A DNA stretch of 19,193 nt, taken from Quadrisphaera sp. Its GTDB lineage: Bacteria > Actinomycetota > Actinomycetes > Actinomycetales > Quadrisphaeraceae. A program made the position numbers and the translations under genes. The notes beneath the pieces are model-generated. The model was not told the DNA's origin and searched no databases. It saw only the letters and a list, made by a program, of their open reading frames with translations. The stretch is taken from positions 1 to 19,193 of the forward strand of contig JARIBR010000027.1 of assembly GCA_029258695.1 (NCBI GenBank), in the 5' to 3' direction. This document shows, one piece after another, positions 1 through 8,600 of the stretch. Positions within the stretch are counted from its first letter, which is position 1. Each line of letters begins with the position of its first letter.

Positions 1-1
1 G

Positions 2-169
2 ACGATCGGCACGTTCTACCGCGACGGCGAGCGCCACTTCTGGGACGTCACGGCCTGGGGACGTCCCATCGTCATCGAGCTGGCGGACGAGCGCTACGAC
101 CGGCTGGTGGTCGAGGTCGCCGACCCCCACGCCACGGTCGACGCCATCAACGCCGCGGCCACGGGCTGA
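2..169 (+). CDS. C-terminal end of an unrecognised protein (partial)
   Basis: The first 55 codons visible in frame 2 stay open up to a TGA at 167-169, and the 5' part lies outside the window. The residues alternate charged and beta-prone stretches (GTFYRDGERHFWDV, then IVIELADERYDRLVVEV, then a short helix DPHATVDAINAA). This looks like the end of a small beta-rich domain closed by a C-terminal helix, as in bacterial PH-like domains. That fold is inferred from the pattern and no family is certain. The next gene, an acetyltransferase on the other strand, ends only three bases away, so the two genes converge without room for a conventional terminator. Confidence 0.6.
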   Translation, partial: TIGTFYRDGERHFWDVTAWGRPIVIELADERYDRLVVEVADPHATVDAINAAATG

Positions 170-172
170 CGT

Positions 173-745
173 TCACCTGCCGGCCGGGTCGCCGCGCCCG
201 CGCCCGTGGCTCTCGCCGCTCCCGACGTCGTCCCTCCGCATCTCCTGCTCGGCCCGGCCAGGCTCGTCCTCGCGCACGGGCTGCCGGCGACCGGTGAGCA
301 CGAAGCCGCACCTCTCGTAGAGCCGCTCGGCCGCCTCGTTGCCGTCGACCACCCAGAGCGTCACCACTCGGACACCACGGACGCGGCCCTGCTCGCACGA
401 CGCTGACACCAGCCGCTCACCGAGACCGGTCCCGCGGTGCTCGGGGGCGATCCACATCGAGGTGAGCTGGCCGTGCGTGAAGTCACGGCTGTCGGTGGGC
501 ACCAGGGCGACGAGGGCGACCGGGTCGCCGCTCCACCACGCCAGGTGGTGCGTCCCGGCGGCTGCCCGACGGCGGTGCTCCTCGTCGGGCAGCGCGAGCG
601 CCTGCTGGTGGGTGCTGCCGAAGGCGTCGGGGTCGTGGGCCAGCGCGCGCAGGCGGGCCGCGCGCAACGCTCGCCAGTCGCCGGCGGTGGCCTGCTGCAC
701 GAGGGGGCCTCCGGCGGCGCACACCTCGGCGCCCGCGCCGCCCAC
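173..745 (-). CDS. GNAT-family N-acetyltransferase
   Basis: A 190-residue GNAT acetyltransferase, which transfers an acetyl group from acetyl-CoA to an amine; the substrate cannot be told. Motif A is clear: a beta strand (LTSMWIAPEHRG, about 95-105) followed by the acetyl-CoA pyrophosphate loop RGTGLG at 104-109 and its helix. Motif B follows as NEAAERLYERCGF (about 136-148), the usual asparagine plus Tyr-x-x-x-Gly-Phe pattern. The last 30 or so residues are Arg/Gly/Glu-rich and not part of the fold. The GTG at 745 is one base after the stop of the Nudix gene, so the two are probably translated from one mRNA. Internal GTG codons at residues 8 and 16 are alternative starts, the second giving a more typical N-terminus just before the first strand (VQQATAGDW). 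Confidence 0.9.
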   Translation of the reverse strand: MGGAGAEVCAAGGPLVQQATAGDWRALRAARLRALAHDPDAFGSTHQQALALPDEEHRRRAAAGTHHLAWWSGDPVALVALVPTDSRDFTHGQLTSMWIAPEHRGTGLGERLVSASCEQGRVRGVRVVTLWVVDGNEAAERLYERCGFVLTGRRQPVREDEPGRAEQEMRRDDVGSGESHGRGRGDPAGR

Positions 746-746
746 G

Positions 747-1205
747 TCAGTCGATCATCCCGGCCATGCGCCGGGAGACGTCCACGAGCGAGACCTTCTC
801 CAGCCCGTCCACCTCGTCCAGGGCGAACCAGCGTGCGGTGTCGGTGGTGCCGCCCACCTCGTCACGGATCTGCCCGCCGGTGACGTGCGCGCGGTAGACG
901 ATGCGCAGCGCGTGCAGCGGCCCGCGGCCCGCCGCGATGCGCCGCTCCGGCGGGACGACGACGGAGTCCAGGCCCAGCAGGGCGTCGAGCTCGGCGTCGT
1001 AGCCCGTCTCCTCCATGACCTCGCGCACCGCGGCGTCGGCCGGGTCCTCCCCGGGGTCGATGCTGCCACCGGGCAGCGTCCACCCGGTGTGACCGCCCTC
1101 GTTCCAGTGGGCCAGGAGCATCCGCGGCCCCGCCACCTGGTCCGACCCCGGTCCGCTGATGCCGTGCTCGACGATCACCGCGTAGGCCGCGACCCGCATG
1201 TCCAC
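747..1205 (-). CDS. Nudix hydrolase
   Basis: A 152-residue Nudix pyrophosphohydrolase. The Nudix box is complete at residues 47-69: Gly47, Glu53, Arg61-Glu62, Glu65-Glu66 and Gly68 fit G-x5-E-x7-REU-x-EE-x-GU, so the Mg2+-binding helix should be active. The family removes a nucleoside diphosphate linked to another group; the substrate (oxidised nucleotide, sugar nucleotide or cap-like end) cannot be read from the sequence. An insert at about 14-26 (HGISGPGSDQVAG) separates the first two strands. The start is GTG at 1205 or ATG at 1199; neither has a strong ribosome site. It lies 49 bases downstream of the heliorhodopsin fragment and one base upstream of the GNAT gene. Confidence 0.93.
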   Translation of the reverse strand: MDMRVAAYAVIVEHGISGPGSDQVAGPRMLLAHWNEGGHTGWTLPGGSIDPGEDPADAAVREVMEETGYDAELDALLGLDSVVVPPERRIAAGRGPLHALRIVYRAHVTGGQIRDEVGGTTDTARWFALDEVDGLEKVSLVDVSRRMAGMID

Positions 1206-1254
1206 GCCGGGACGGTAGCCCGGCCCCTGGGACCCGCCCGACCGGCGGGGCTCG

Positions 1255-1461
1255 TCAGCCCGTCGGCGCGAGGGTGCCGGCGAAGACCTGCCACGCCAGC
1301 AGCGACTTCGCCACCAGGCTGAGCAGCACGTAGACCTTCTCCCCGTACAGGTGGTCCCGCCACTTCCCGACCCTCTGGTGCTGCAGGCACTGGTTGACGG
1401 CGACGACGTCGAAGAACACGAACAGCGAGACGATGATCCCGTCCACGAACCCGGGCGGGCT
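1255..1461 (-). pseudogene. Heliorhodopsin, C-terminal fragment (TM6-TM7 only)
   Basis: This frame matches the end of heliorhodopsins, the inverted-topology retinal proteins of about 250-270 residues. From the GTG at 1446 it encodes 63 residues: one hydrophobic helix (GIIVSLFVFFDVVAVNQ), the loop VGKWRDHLYGE, and a last helix with SLVAKSLLAWQVFAGTL. In the family the Lys of SLVAKSxLAWQ carries retinal as a Schiff base; here it is the AAG at 1306-1308. Similarity appears to continue a few codons upstream of the GTG (PPGF, to about 1461), then stops. The first five helices are absent and an intact acetyltransferase gene ends at 1500. There is no frameshift or internal stop, and essentially every codon ends in G or C as in active genes. 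It is most likely a recent deletion remnant; expression as a two-helix peptide cannot be excluded. Family recognition is from memory. Confidence 0.82.
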
Positions 1462-1499
1462 CGCGGACGACGGGTTCCCCCGCGCCCGGGGCGCCGGGC

Positions 1500-2054
1500 T
1501 CAGCCGCGCGGGTCGCCGGCCAGCAGCGAACCGATCCAGCCGTCGAGGCGCTCACCGCGGTGGACGAGGAGGCCGCGCACCTGGCCCTCCCTCCGGAAGC
1601 CGCAGGTCCGCGCGACCCGCCAGGACGCCTCGTTGCCGACCCTCGCCTCCCAGTGCACGCCGTCGAGGCCCAGCTCGGCGAAGCCCCACCCCAGGACCAG
1701 GAGCAGCGCACGGGTCATCGCCCCGCGCCCGCGCGCCGCGGGGTGCAGCCCGTAGCCGACCTCCGCCCAGCCGGCCTCGCGCAGGCGCAGGTCGACGGTC
1801 CCGGCGAAGCGCCCGTCGAGCTCGATCGCGAAGGAGGCGGTCCGGCCCCGGCGCCAGTCGTCGGCGACCGCGGCGACGAAGCCCTCGGCGTCGGCGCGGC
1901 CGTAGGGGGTGGGCACGGTGGTCATGGCGACGCTCAGCGGGTCGCGGCACTGCTCGACGATGCCGTCGACGTCCTCGGGGCGGTGGGCGCGCAGCGCCAG
2001 GTCGTCGCCGTCACGCAGCACGGGCGGGGCGGGGAGGTCGGTCACGGGGACCAT
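1500..2054 (-). CDS. GNAT acetyltransferase, RimJ/RimL type
   Basis: A 184-residue acetyltransferase of the type that includes the ribosomal-protein N-terminal acetyltransferases; the actual substrate is unknown. Visible family marks are the opening LRDGDDLALRAHRPEDVDGI, the central strand WAEVGYGLHPAARGRGAM (about 96-113) with the acetyl-CoA loop R-G-R-G-A-M at 108-113, and the pattern VGNEASWRVARTCGFRREG near the end, where Asn and the Arg-x-Cys-Gly-Phe segment form motif B. I prefer the ATG at 2054 because the domain begins 13 residues later. A GTG at 2126 would add a 24-residue Arg/Gly/Pro-rich leader with no conserved look. The preceding adnB stop lies 214 bases upstream, so it may have its own promoter. 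Its intact 3' end directly abuts the heliorhodopsin fragment. Confidence 0.9.
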   Translation of the reverse strand: MVPVTDLPAPPVLRDGDDLALRAHRPEDVDGIVEQCRDPLSVAMTTVPTPYGRADAEGFVAAVADDWRRGRTASFAIELDGRFAGTVDLRLREAGWAEVGYGLHPAARGRGAMTRALLLVLGWGFAELGLDGVHWEARVGNEASWRVARTCGFRREGQVRGLLVHRGERLDGWIGSLLAGDPRG

Positions 2055-2268
2055 CGTCGGTGACGTCGTCCCCCGCGGCCAGGGGTTTCTCGCCCGCGGA
2101 CACCCGTCGCGCCCGACGTGAGCCACCGGACGTCGGCGGTGGAGAGCTCGCTCGGGTCGTCGAGCGGGGAGTCTGCGCTGGCAACACGCCGGCGGGAGCC
2201 GTGCGAGGTCCCCGCTGGACGGGCCGCAGCAGCATCGGCCCCGCCCGGTGCGTCCGCAGGTTCCTCGA
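2055..2268. other. Intergenic region between adnB and the RimJ/L-type acetyltransferase
   Basis: About 214 bases with no convincing gene. Frames crossing it are Arg/Pro/Ser-rich and overlap real genes on either side. A 5-bp inverted repeat (GATCA...TGATC) lies at the adnB stop but has no U-run, so I do not call a terminator. It probably holds the acetyltransferase promoter; no clear -35/-10 pair is visible. Confidence 0.4.
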
Positions 2269-5200
2269 TCAGTCGCCCTCCGGTGATCGGCCAGAGGCCG
2301 CCTCCGGCAGCCGGGTCACCAGCGCCTCCAGACCGGCCTCGTCGAGCAGGTCCGCGGGGCGCGAGGTGACCCCGGTGGCGGCGTAGAAGAACGCCGCACC
2401 GACCCGGTCGAGCGGGACGTCGTGGCGCCGCGCCCACGCGAGGCGGTAGACCGCGAGCTGGACGGCCGCGGCGCGCGCCCGCTCCCCCGCGGGCGGCCTG
2501 CCGGTCTTCCAGTCCACGACGTCCACGCTGCCGGCGGGCCGATCGGGCGCGGTGGCGGCGAAGACGGCGTCCACCCGGCAGCGCACCACCAGACCGGCCA
2601 GCTGGGTCTCGAGGTCCACCTCGACCGCGATCGGGGTGCGGTCCGCCCACTGCGACGCCTCGAAGGCAGCGGTGAGCTCGGCGAGCGAGGCGTCGGCGGC
2701 CGCGTCGTCGTCCTCGGCGTCACCGAGGAGGTCGTCGTCGAGGTCGAGCAGCGCCGGGGAGGAGTACCGCTGCTCGAGCCACGCGTGGAAGCGGGTGCCC
2801 CGCCGCGTGCTCGCCCGGGGCTGGACCGGCACGGGGCGGCGCACCGCGAGCGCCAGCGCGGCCGGGTCGGCGGCGAGCTGCACGAGCCGGGACGCCGACA
2901 GGTGCGCGGGCAGCGGCACGGCGACGGTGCCGGCGCCGGTCCCGCTCGAGGACGCTCCGCCCCGCTCGGCGAGGAGCCGGTCGACCTCGGCGCCCCAGCC
3001 GTGGGTCGGCGGCGGTGGGACGTGCGGGGTCTTCGCCGTGCCGGCGGAGCCGGTGGCCTCCACGGCACCGGAGGCGTCGGGGGGTCCGTCGGTGAGGGCC
3101 GCCCGCGCGGTCCTCACCGCTGCCGCGGCCCGCTCCACGTCGGCGCGCCGGTCCCCCAGGGGGTCGACCGGCCAGGTGGCGGTGCGCCGCTGGTCGGCCA
3201 GGGGGTTGGACTCCGCGGCCGGCGCCTGCGGCAGGGGACCACCACCGGCGGCCCCGGCGTCGACGAGCTCGACGAGGAACCGGGAGGGTAGGCGCGGCTT
3301 CACCGCGCTGCCCCACCAGGCTCCGGTGAGCAGCAGGGTGGAGCGGGCCCGGGTCAGCGCCACGTACGCCAGGCGCCGCTCCTCCTCGATCGCGTGGTCC
3401 TTCGAGGCGGCGACGAAGTCCCCGAGGAGCGTGTGCGCCTGCGGGCCGTCGCCCGCGCGCTCCCACCCGAGGTCCGGCAGCGACGACGCGTCGCCCCGGA
3501 GCGGGTAGGGCAGGGCGCCGGGGCTGCCCAACCACCCCTTCGAGGTGCGCGGGGCGGACGGGAGGGTGCCCTCCACCAGGCCGGGCACCGCGACGACGTC
3601 GAACTCCAGCCCCTTCGCCCCGTGGCACGTCATGAGCGTCACGACGCCGGGGTCGGGCTCGACGCCGGCCGCCTCGCCTTCCTCGCCCAGCGCCAGGCCG
3701 CGCTCGCGCTGCGCGGCGGCGTCGGTCCAAGCGAGGAAGGCGCCCAGGGAGGGTCGGTCGGTGTCCGCGTCGAAGGCGACGGCCACCTCGGTGAGGGCGT
3801 CGAGGTGGGTCCGCGCGTCCTGGTGGCCGGCTCCGGGGCGCGCGGCCAGCTCCACGTCCAGGCCGAGCGCGCGCTCCACCTCGCCGAGGAGCTCCGGCAG
3901 CGGGAGGGACGCCGAGCGGCGCAGAGCGGCGAGCCAGGCACCGGCGCGCTCCAGCCGCGCCCGTCCCGCCGGCGACAGCGCGCGGCCGCTCGCCGACTCC
4001 CACGCCGGGGAGGGGAGGTCGTCCAGAGCGGCGGCGAGGCTCACGACGTCGGCGGCCTCGGTGGCCACCGCCCGGTCGTGCTGACCCGCACCGATCACCC
4101 TGGCCCACGCGGAGAGCACGTCGAGGTCCCGGGCCCCGAGACGCCAGCGTGGACCGGTGAGCAGGCGCACCACCGCGTCACCGCGCGAGGGGTCGTGCAG
4201 GACCTGCAGCGTCGCGAGCACGTCGAGGACCTCCGGCCGTTCCAGCAGCCCGCCGAGACCGACGACGACCACGGGCAGGCCGCGCGCGCGCAGCGCCGCC
4301 TCCAGGGCGGTGAACTGCGAGCGGGCCCGGCACAGCACGGCGGCGGTGCGCCGGTGACGCACCGGCAGGGCGGCGTCGGCGGCCCGCACCGAGGCCATGA
4401 GGTCGGCGACGGTCTCCGCCTCCTCGGCGACGGTCTCCAGCACCTGCGCCCGGACCACCCCGGGCCCGGCGTCGGGGCGGGCCCCGAGCGGCGGCGCCGG
4501 CACGGGCGAGGCCTGCCGCAGGGGCGCCGCGACGACGTTGGCGGCCTCGAGGACGGCCACGTCGTTGCGCCACGAGGTCGAGAGGGCCAGCACCTCCGCG
4601 GGGACCCGGAGGTGCTCGCCCTGGGTCGCGGTCCCGGTGGTGGGCGCCACCGCGGGGAAGTGGCGGGGGAACTCCGCGAGGTTGCCCGCGCTGGCGCCAC
4701 GCCACCCGTAGATGGACTGGTGGGGGTCACCCACGGCGGTCACCGCGTGCCCGTCACCGAACAGCTCGCGCAGCAGCACCAGCTGGGCGTGGGAGGTGTC
4801 CTGGTACTCGTCCAGCAGCACCGCGGAGAACCGGGCCCGCTCGATCGCGGCGACCGCGGGCGCGCCGGCGGCCAGGCGCGCGGCGATGGCCACCTGGTCC
4901 CCGAAGTCCAGGACCCCGGCGGCGGCCTTGCGCTCGGCGTAGCGCCGCACGAGGGGCAGCAGCGAGCGCCGGGCCGCGAGGGAGCGTGAGGCGTCGCGCA
5001 CGTCGGCGTACTCCCGGCCGGGCAGCGCGGCGAGGTGGTCGAGCGTCGCGGCGAGGTGGGCGTCGACGTCGGCGAGGTCCACGAGGTGCTCCGAGCACTC
5101 CCCCGCCAGCTCGAGGACGGCCTCGGTGACCCTCGACGGCGCCGCGTCGAGGTCGAGGGGGCCGTCCCACGCCTGCACCACGGAGCTCGCCAGCTGGTAG

Positions 5201-5655
5201 GCGGCCGCCTCGCCGAGCAGCGTGGCGTCCGGCTCGACGCCCAGGCGCAGGCCGTGGTCGGCCACGACTCCGCCCGCGTAGGCGTGGTACGTCGAGACCG
5301 TGGGGTCGCCGAGGTCCTCGCCGCCGGACTCGCGGGACGGCAGCATGCCCGCCGCCGCCAACGCCTCGAGGCGGGCGCGCACGCGGTCGGCGAGCTCGCC
5401 GGCGGCCTTGCGGGTGAAGGTCAGCCCGAGCACGCGGTCCGGGGCGACGAGGGAGTTGGCGACCAGCCACACGACGCGCGCGGCCATCGTCTCGGTCTTG
5501 CCTGACCCGGCTCCCGCGACCACGAGGAGGGGGGCCATCGGCGCCTCGATGACGCGGCGCTGCTCCGGCGTCGGCGGCGGTCGGCCGAGCAGGGCCGCGA
5601 TGTCGACGGCGCTGAGCAGCGCGGAGGTCGGGGTCGTCGGGGCGGGAGCGCTCAC
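2269..5655 (-). CDS. adnB: AdnB-like UvrD-type helicase fused to a RecB-type nuclease
   Basis: A 1128-residue motor-nuclease, the probable AdnB subunit of the AdnAB complex that resects DNA double-strand breaks for RecA-dependent repair in actinobacteria. The superfamily 1A motor is complete: Walker A AGAGSGKT (47-54, Lys53), LTFTRKAAGEL (about 78-88), Walker B LLDEYQDT (280-287), motif III GDPHQSIYGWRGA (309-321), motif V CHGAKGLEFDVVAVPG and motif VI LAYVALTRAR with the arginine finger. The C-terminal nuclease has RRGTRFHAWLE, CRVDAVF, DWKTG (1048-1052) and QLAVYRLAW, the RecB/Cas4-type metal and catalytic residues. It has no C-terminal cysteine cluster. The start is the GTG at 5655, preceded by a strong GGGGAGGGG ribosome site and overlapping the adnA stop in GTGA. 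Assignment as AdnB rather than AdnA rests on gene order (second in Mycobacterium) and the intact motor. Confidence 0.9.
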   Translation of the reverse strand: MSAPAPTTPTSALLSAVDIAALLGRPPPTPEQRRVIEAPMAPLLVVAGAGSGKTETMAARVVWLVANSLVAPDRVLGLTFTRKAAGELADRVRARLEALAAAGMLPSRESGGEDLGDPTVSTYHAYAGGVVADHGLRLGVEPDATLLGEAAAYQLASSVVQAWDGPLDLDAAPSRVTEAVLELAGECSEHLVDLADVDAHLAATLDHLAALPGREYADVRDASRSLAARRSLLPLVRRYAERKAAAGVLDFGDQVAIAARLAAGAPAVAAIERARFSAVLLDEYQDTSHAQLVLLRELFGDGHAVTAVGDPHQSIYGWRGASAGNLAEFPRHFPAVAPTTGTATQGEHLRVPAEVLALSTSWRNDVAVLEAANVVAAPLRQASPVPAPPLGARPDAGPGVVRAQVLETVAEEAETVADLMASVRAADAALPVRHRRTAAVLCRARSQFTALEAALRARGLPVVVVGLGGLLERPEVLDVLATLQVLHDPSRGDAVVRLLTGPRWRLGARDLDVLSAWARVIGAGQHDRAVATEAADVVSLAAALDDLPSPAWESASGRALSPAGRARLERAGAWLAALRRSASLPLPELLGEVERALGLDVELAARPGAGHQDARTHLDALTEVAVAFDADTDRPSLGAFLAWTDAAAQRERGLALGEEGEAAGVEPDPGVVTLMTCHGAKGLEFDVVAVPGLVEGTLPSAPRTSKGWLGSPGALPYPLRGDASSLPDLGWERAGDGPQAHTLLGDFVAASKDHAIEEERRLAYVALTRARSTLLLTGAWWGSAVKPRLPSRFLVELVDAGAAGGGPLPQAPAAESNPLADQRRTATWPVDPLGDRRADVERAAAAVRTARAALTDGPPDASGAVEATGSAGTAKTPHVPPPPTHGWGAEVDRLLAERGGASSSGTGAGTVAVPLPAHLSASRLVQLAADPAALALAVRRPVPVQPRASTRRGTRFHAWLEQRYSSPALLDLDDDLLGDAEDDDAAADASLAELTAAFEASQWADRTPIAVEVDLETQLAGLVVRCRVDAVFAATAPDRPAGSVDVVDWKTGRPPAGERARAAAVQLAVYRLAWARRHDVPLDRVGAAFFYAATGVTSRPADLLDEAGLEALVTRLPEAASGRSPEGD

Positions 5656-8600
5656 GACCCCTCCCCGGCCACGAGGTCGCTGCGCACCGGGCAGCTGGTG
5701 GCCACGGGGCAGCTGCTGCACTGGTCGTTCTCCACCGCGGTGAACACCGAGGCGGCCATCGCCTCGGCCGTCTCCTCCACCAGCGTGGCGGCCCACCCCG
5801 GCTCCGGGTCGGCGGCGAGCGGTGCCTGGCTCTGCTCGGCGTACCTCTTGGTGGCGGTGCCCAGCTGCACCAGCGCCGCCCCCGCGCTCCGGCCGGGCGC
5901 GGCCTGGTCGTCGTCGCGGCCGTCACCGTCACCGTCACCGGGCTCCGCTGGCGCTCCGTCGGGCGGGTCGCCCGGCTCCGACGGCGCGTCGGGAGGCTGC
6001 GCGGCGGCGTCGACGGCGCCCGCCTCGACGAGCGCCTGGTAGACGCCCAGCTGGGCGTGGCGAGCCACCTCCGCCCTCCCCGGGGCGCGCTGCCCGGTCT
6101 TGAGGTCGACCACGCGCAGCGACCCGTCGGCGCTGCGCTCCACCCGGTCCAGGCGCCCGCGCACCAGCGCGCGGCCCAGGCGGGCCTCCACGTCGACCTC
6201 CAGACCGGCGACGGTGCGACCGGCAGCCTCCGCGTCCGCGACGTAGGCCGCCAGCTTCGCGACCATGGTGCGCGCCCGCGCGAGCTCGCGCTGACCCACC
6301 CACGTGCTCCCGAGCCCCAGCCCGGGCCACAGCTTCTCCAGGCGCTCCGTCATGCCTGCCACCGAACCGTCGGGCATCTCCTGCGCCACCTGGTGCACGA
6401 GCGTGCCCACCCGCTGGCTCACGGACGCCTCGCGACCGCCGCTGCGGGTGCCCAGCAGCCAGCGCAGCGCGCACGTGGCCGCGGTCTCCACCGCCGACGG
6501 CGAGACCACCACGGGCTCGCCGTCGGCCACCAGCGGCTCATCGCTCGACAGCGCGGCCAGCCCGTGCCACTGCGCCGGGTCGGCCCCGGGCACGCCTGCC
6601 TCCGCCAGCCGGGCCAACGCCGTCGCCGCCTCCGCGTGAGCGGCCTCGTCGACGACCGACCCGCTGGCGGTGACGTGCCCGACGGGGGTGCTCAGCACCG
6701 CCCTCGTCTCGGCGACGAGCGCCGGCAGGGTGGAGGCGCGCGGCACCTCGCTGGTGGGACGCGGCTGCCCCGGGTCCTCGCGGGGGGCCACGACGTCGAG
6801 GAAGGAGGACGGGCGCTCCTCCCCGTCGTCCACGGCGGTCAGCACCAGGCGCCGGCGGGCGCGCGTCATCGCCACGTGGAGCAGGCGCCGTTCGTCGTCG
6901 AGCACCTGTCGGCGGGCGGCCGCTGCCTCCTCGGCCGTGGTCCGGCCGGCTGCGGCCAGAGCCACGCCCGTCCCAGCGCCCCCGGCGCGGGTCGCGCGCG
7001 CCGCACGAGCGCGGCCGGTGTGCTCGTCCGCGGTCACCGGCCCACGGCCGGCGAGCAGGTCGGCGAGGTCGGGGGCACCGAGGAGCGTGCCGCGCAGGCG
7101 GGTGTCCGGCCAGGCGCCCTCGACGAGGCCGGGCACCACCACGACCTGCCACTCGCGGCCGACGGCGCCCTGCGCGGTGACGAGGTCCACGGCGTCAGCG
7201 CCGCCGCGCCGCGCCGCGAGGGTGTCCGACGGCACGTCCTGGGAGCGCAGGTGCTCGAGGAAACGGGCCGGCGGCGAACCCGGCAGCCGGTCCTCGTACC
7301 GCGAGGCGGCGTCGAAGAGGGCGGTCACCGCGTCGAGGTCACGGTCGGCGCGCTCCCCCGCGAGCCCGCCGCGCAGCGCGGTCGCCCGCCAGGTCTCCGC
7401 GACGCCCGTGGCCGCCCACAGCGCCCACAGGACCGTCTCGGCGCTCGCTCCGGCCTGCGCCGCGGCGCTGCGGCCGGCGGCGAGCACCCGGGCCAGGGTG
7501 CGCGCCGGCCCGGTGGCACGGGCCCCGGCGCTCGCGAGCAGCTCGGGTGCCAGGACACCGGCCACGAGCAGCGCGTCGGAGCCTCGCCCGCCCCCCGCCG
7601 CCCGCTCCGCGGCGAGCAGGCCCTGGCGGAGCCGGCGCACCGCGAGCGCGTCCGCACCCACCACCCACGAACCGAGCAGGTCCACCACCTCGTCGGTCGT
7701 CTCCTCGTCGGGTGCCTCGACCGCCAGGCAGACGCGCAGCGCGGAGAGCAGGGGACGCACGGCCCCCTCGTCGGCCAGGGGCACCTCGGCGACGGGGACG
7801 GCCACGGGGACCCCGGCGCTCGCCAGCGCCCGCCGCAGGGCGCCGCTGGACCCGGCGCTGCGCACCACGACGGCCATCGCGCTCCACGGCACGCCCTGCT
7901 CGAGGTGCTCGGCGCGCAGCACCGACGCCACGAACGCACCCTGCGCGCCGGTCGAGCGGAGGACGTGGGTCTCGAACGTCCCCGGGGGCGCGCTCGGCGA
8001 CGGGTCCGGGCGGCGCTGCGCCACGGGCCCGGACGAGCCGATGCGCTCGACCAGCGCCCCGACGGGGACGTCGAGGAACGCTCCCGCCCGCCACCGGGTG
8101 CGCAGGACCACGGTCGGCGCGGGGGAACCGTCAGGGGCGGCGTAGCGCTGCGCCGCCCCTGCCAGCAACGACGGGTCGCCGCCGCGGAACGCCGACGTCG
8201 TGGCGTCGGGGTCCCCGACCACGACCAGGTCGGTGCCGCCGCCGACGAGGAGGTCGAGCAGCGCGGCGCTCGCGGCCGTCGACTCGTGGTGGTCCTCCAC
8301 GGCCACGAGGGTCAGCCGGCGCCGCTCGGCGTCGAGCAGCTCCGGCCGGGCAGCCAGCGCCCTGGCAGCGTCCACGACGATCGCCGCGGGGTCGTGGGCA
8401 CCGGGGTGGGCGAGCGCGACGACCTGCCGGTACTCGCCCAGGACGGTGGCGGCCGCCACCCACTCCGGACGCTGGAGCTGCTCACCCAGGCGCGACAGCG
8501 CCGAGGGGCCGACCCCCCGCTCCATCGCGCGCATCATGAGGTCGCGCAGCTCGGCGCGGAAACCACGCAGGGCGCGCGCGGCCGGGGGCACGCTGGGCGG

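Noticed and set aside
2055..2126. 24-residue N-terminal extension of the RimJ/L-type acetyltransferase from a GTG at 2126
   Set aside because: The extension is Arg/Gly/Pro-rich and does not resemble the family. The domain begins soon after the ATG at 2054, so the shorter form is preferred, though not proven.
5656..5796. 47-residue N-terminal extension of AdnB
   Set aside because: It would lie inside the end of adnA, where the residues are unstructured. The GTG at 5655 has a strong ribosome site and the typical overlap.
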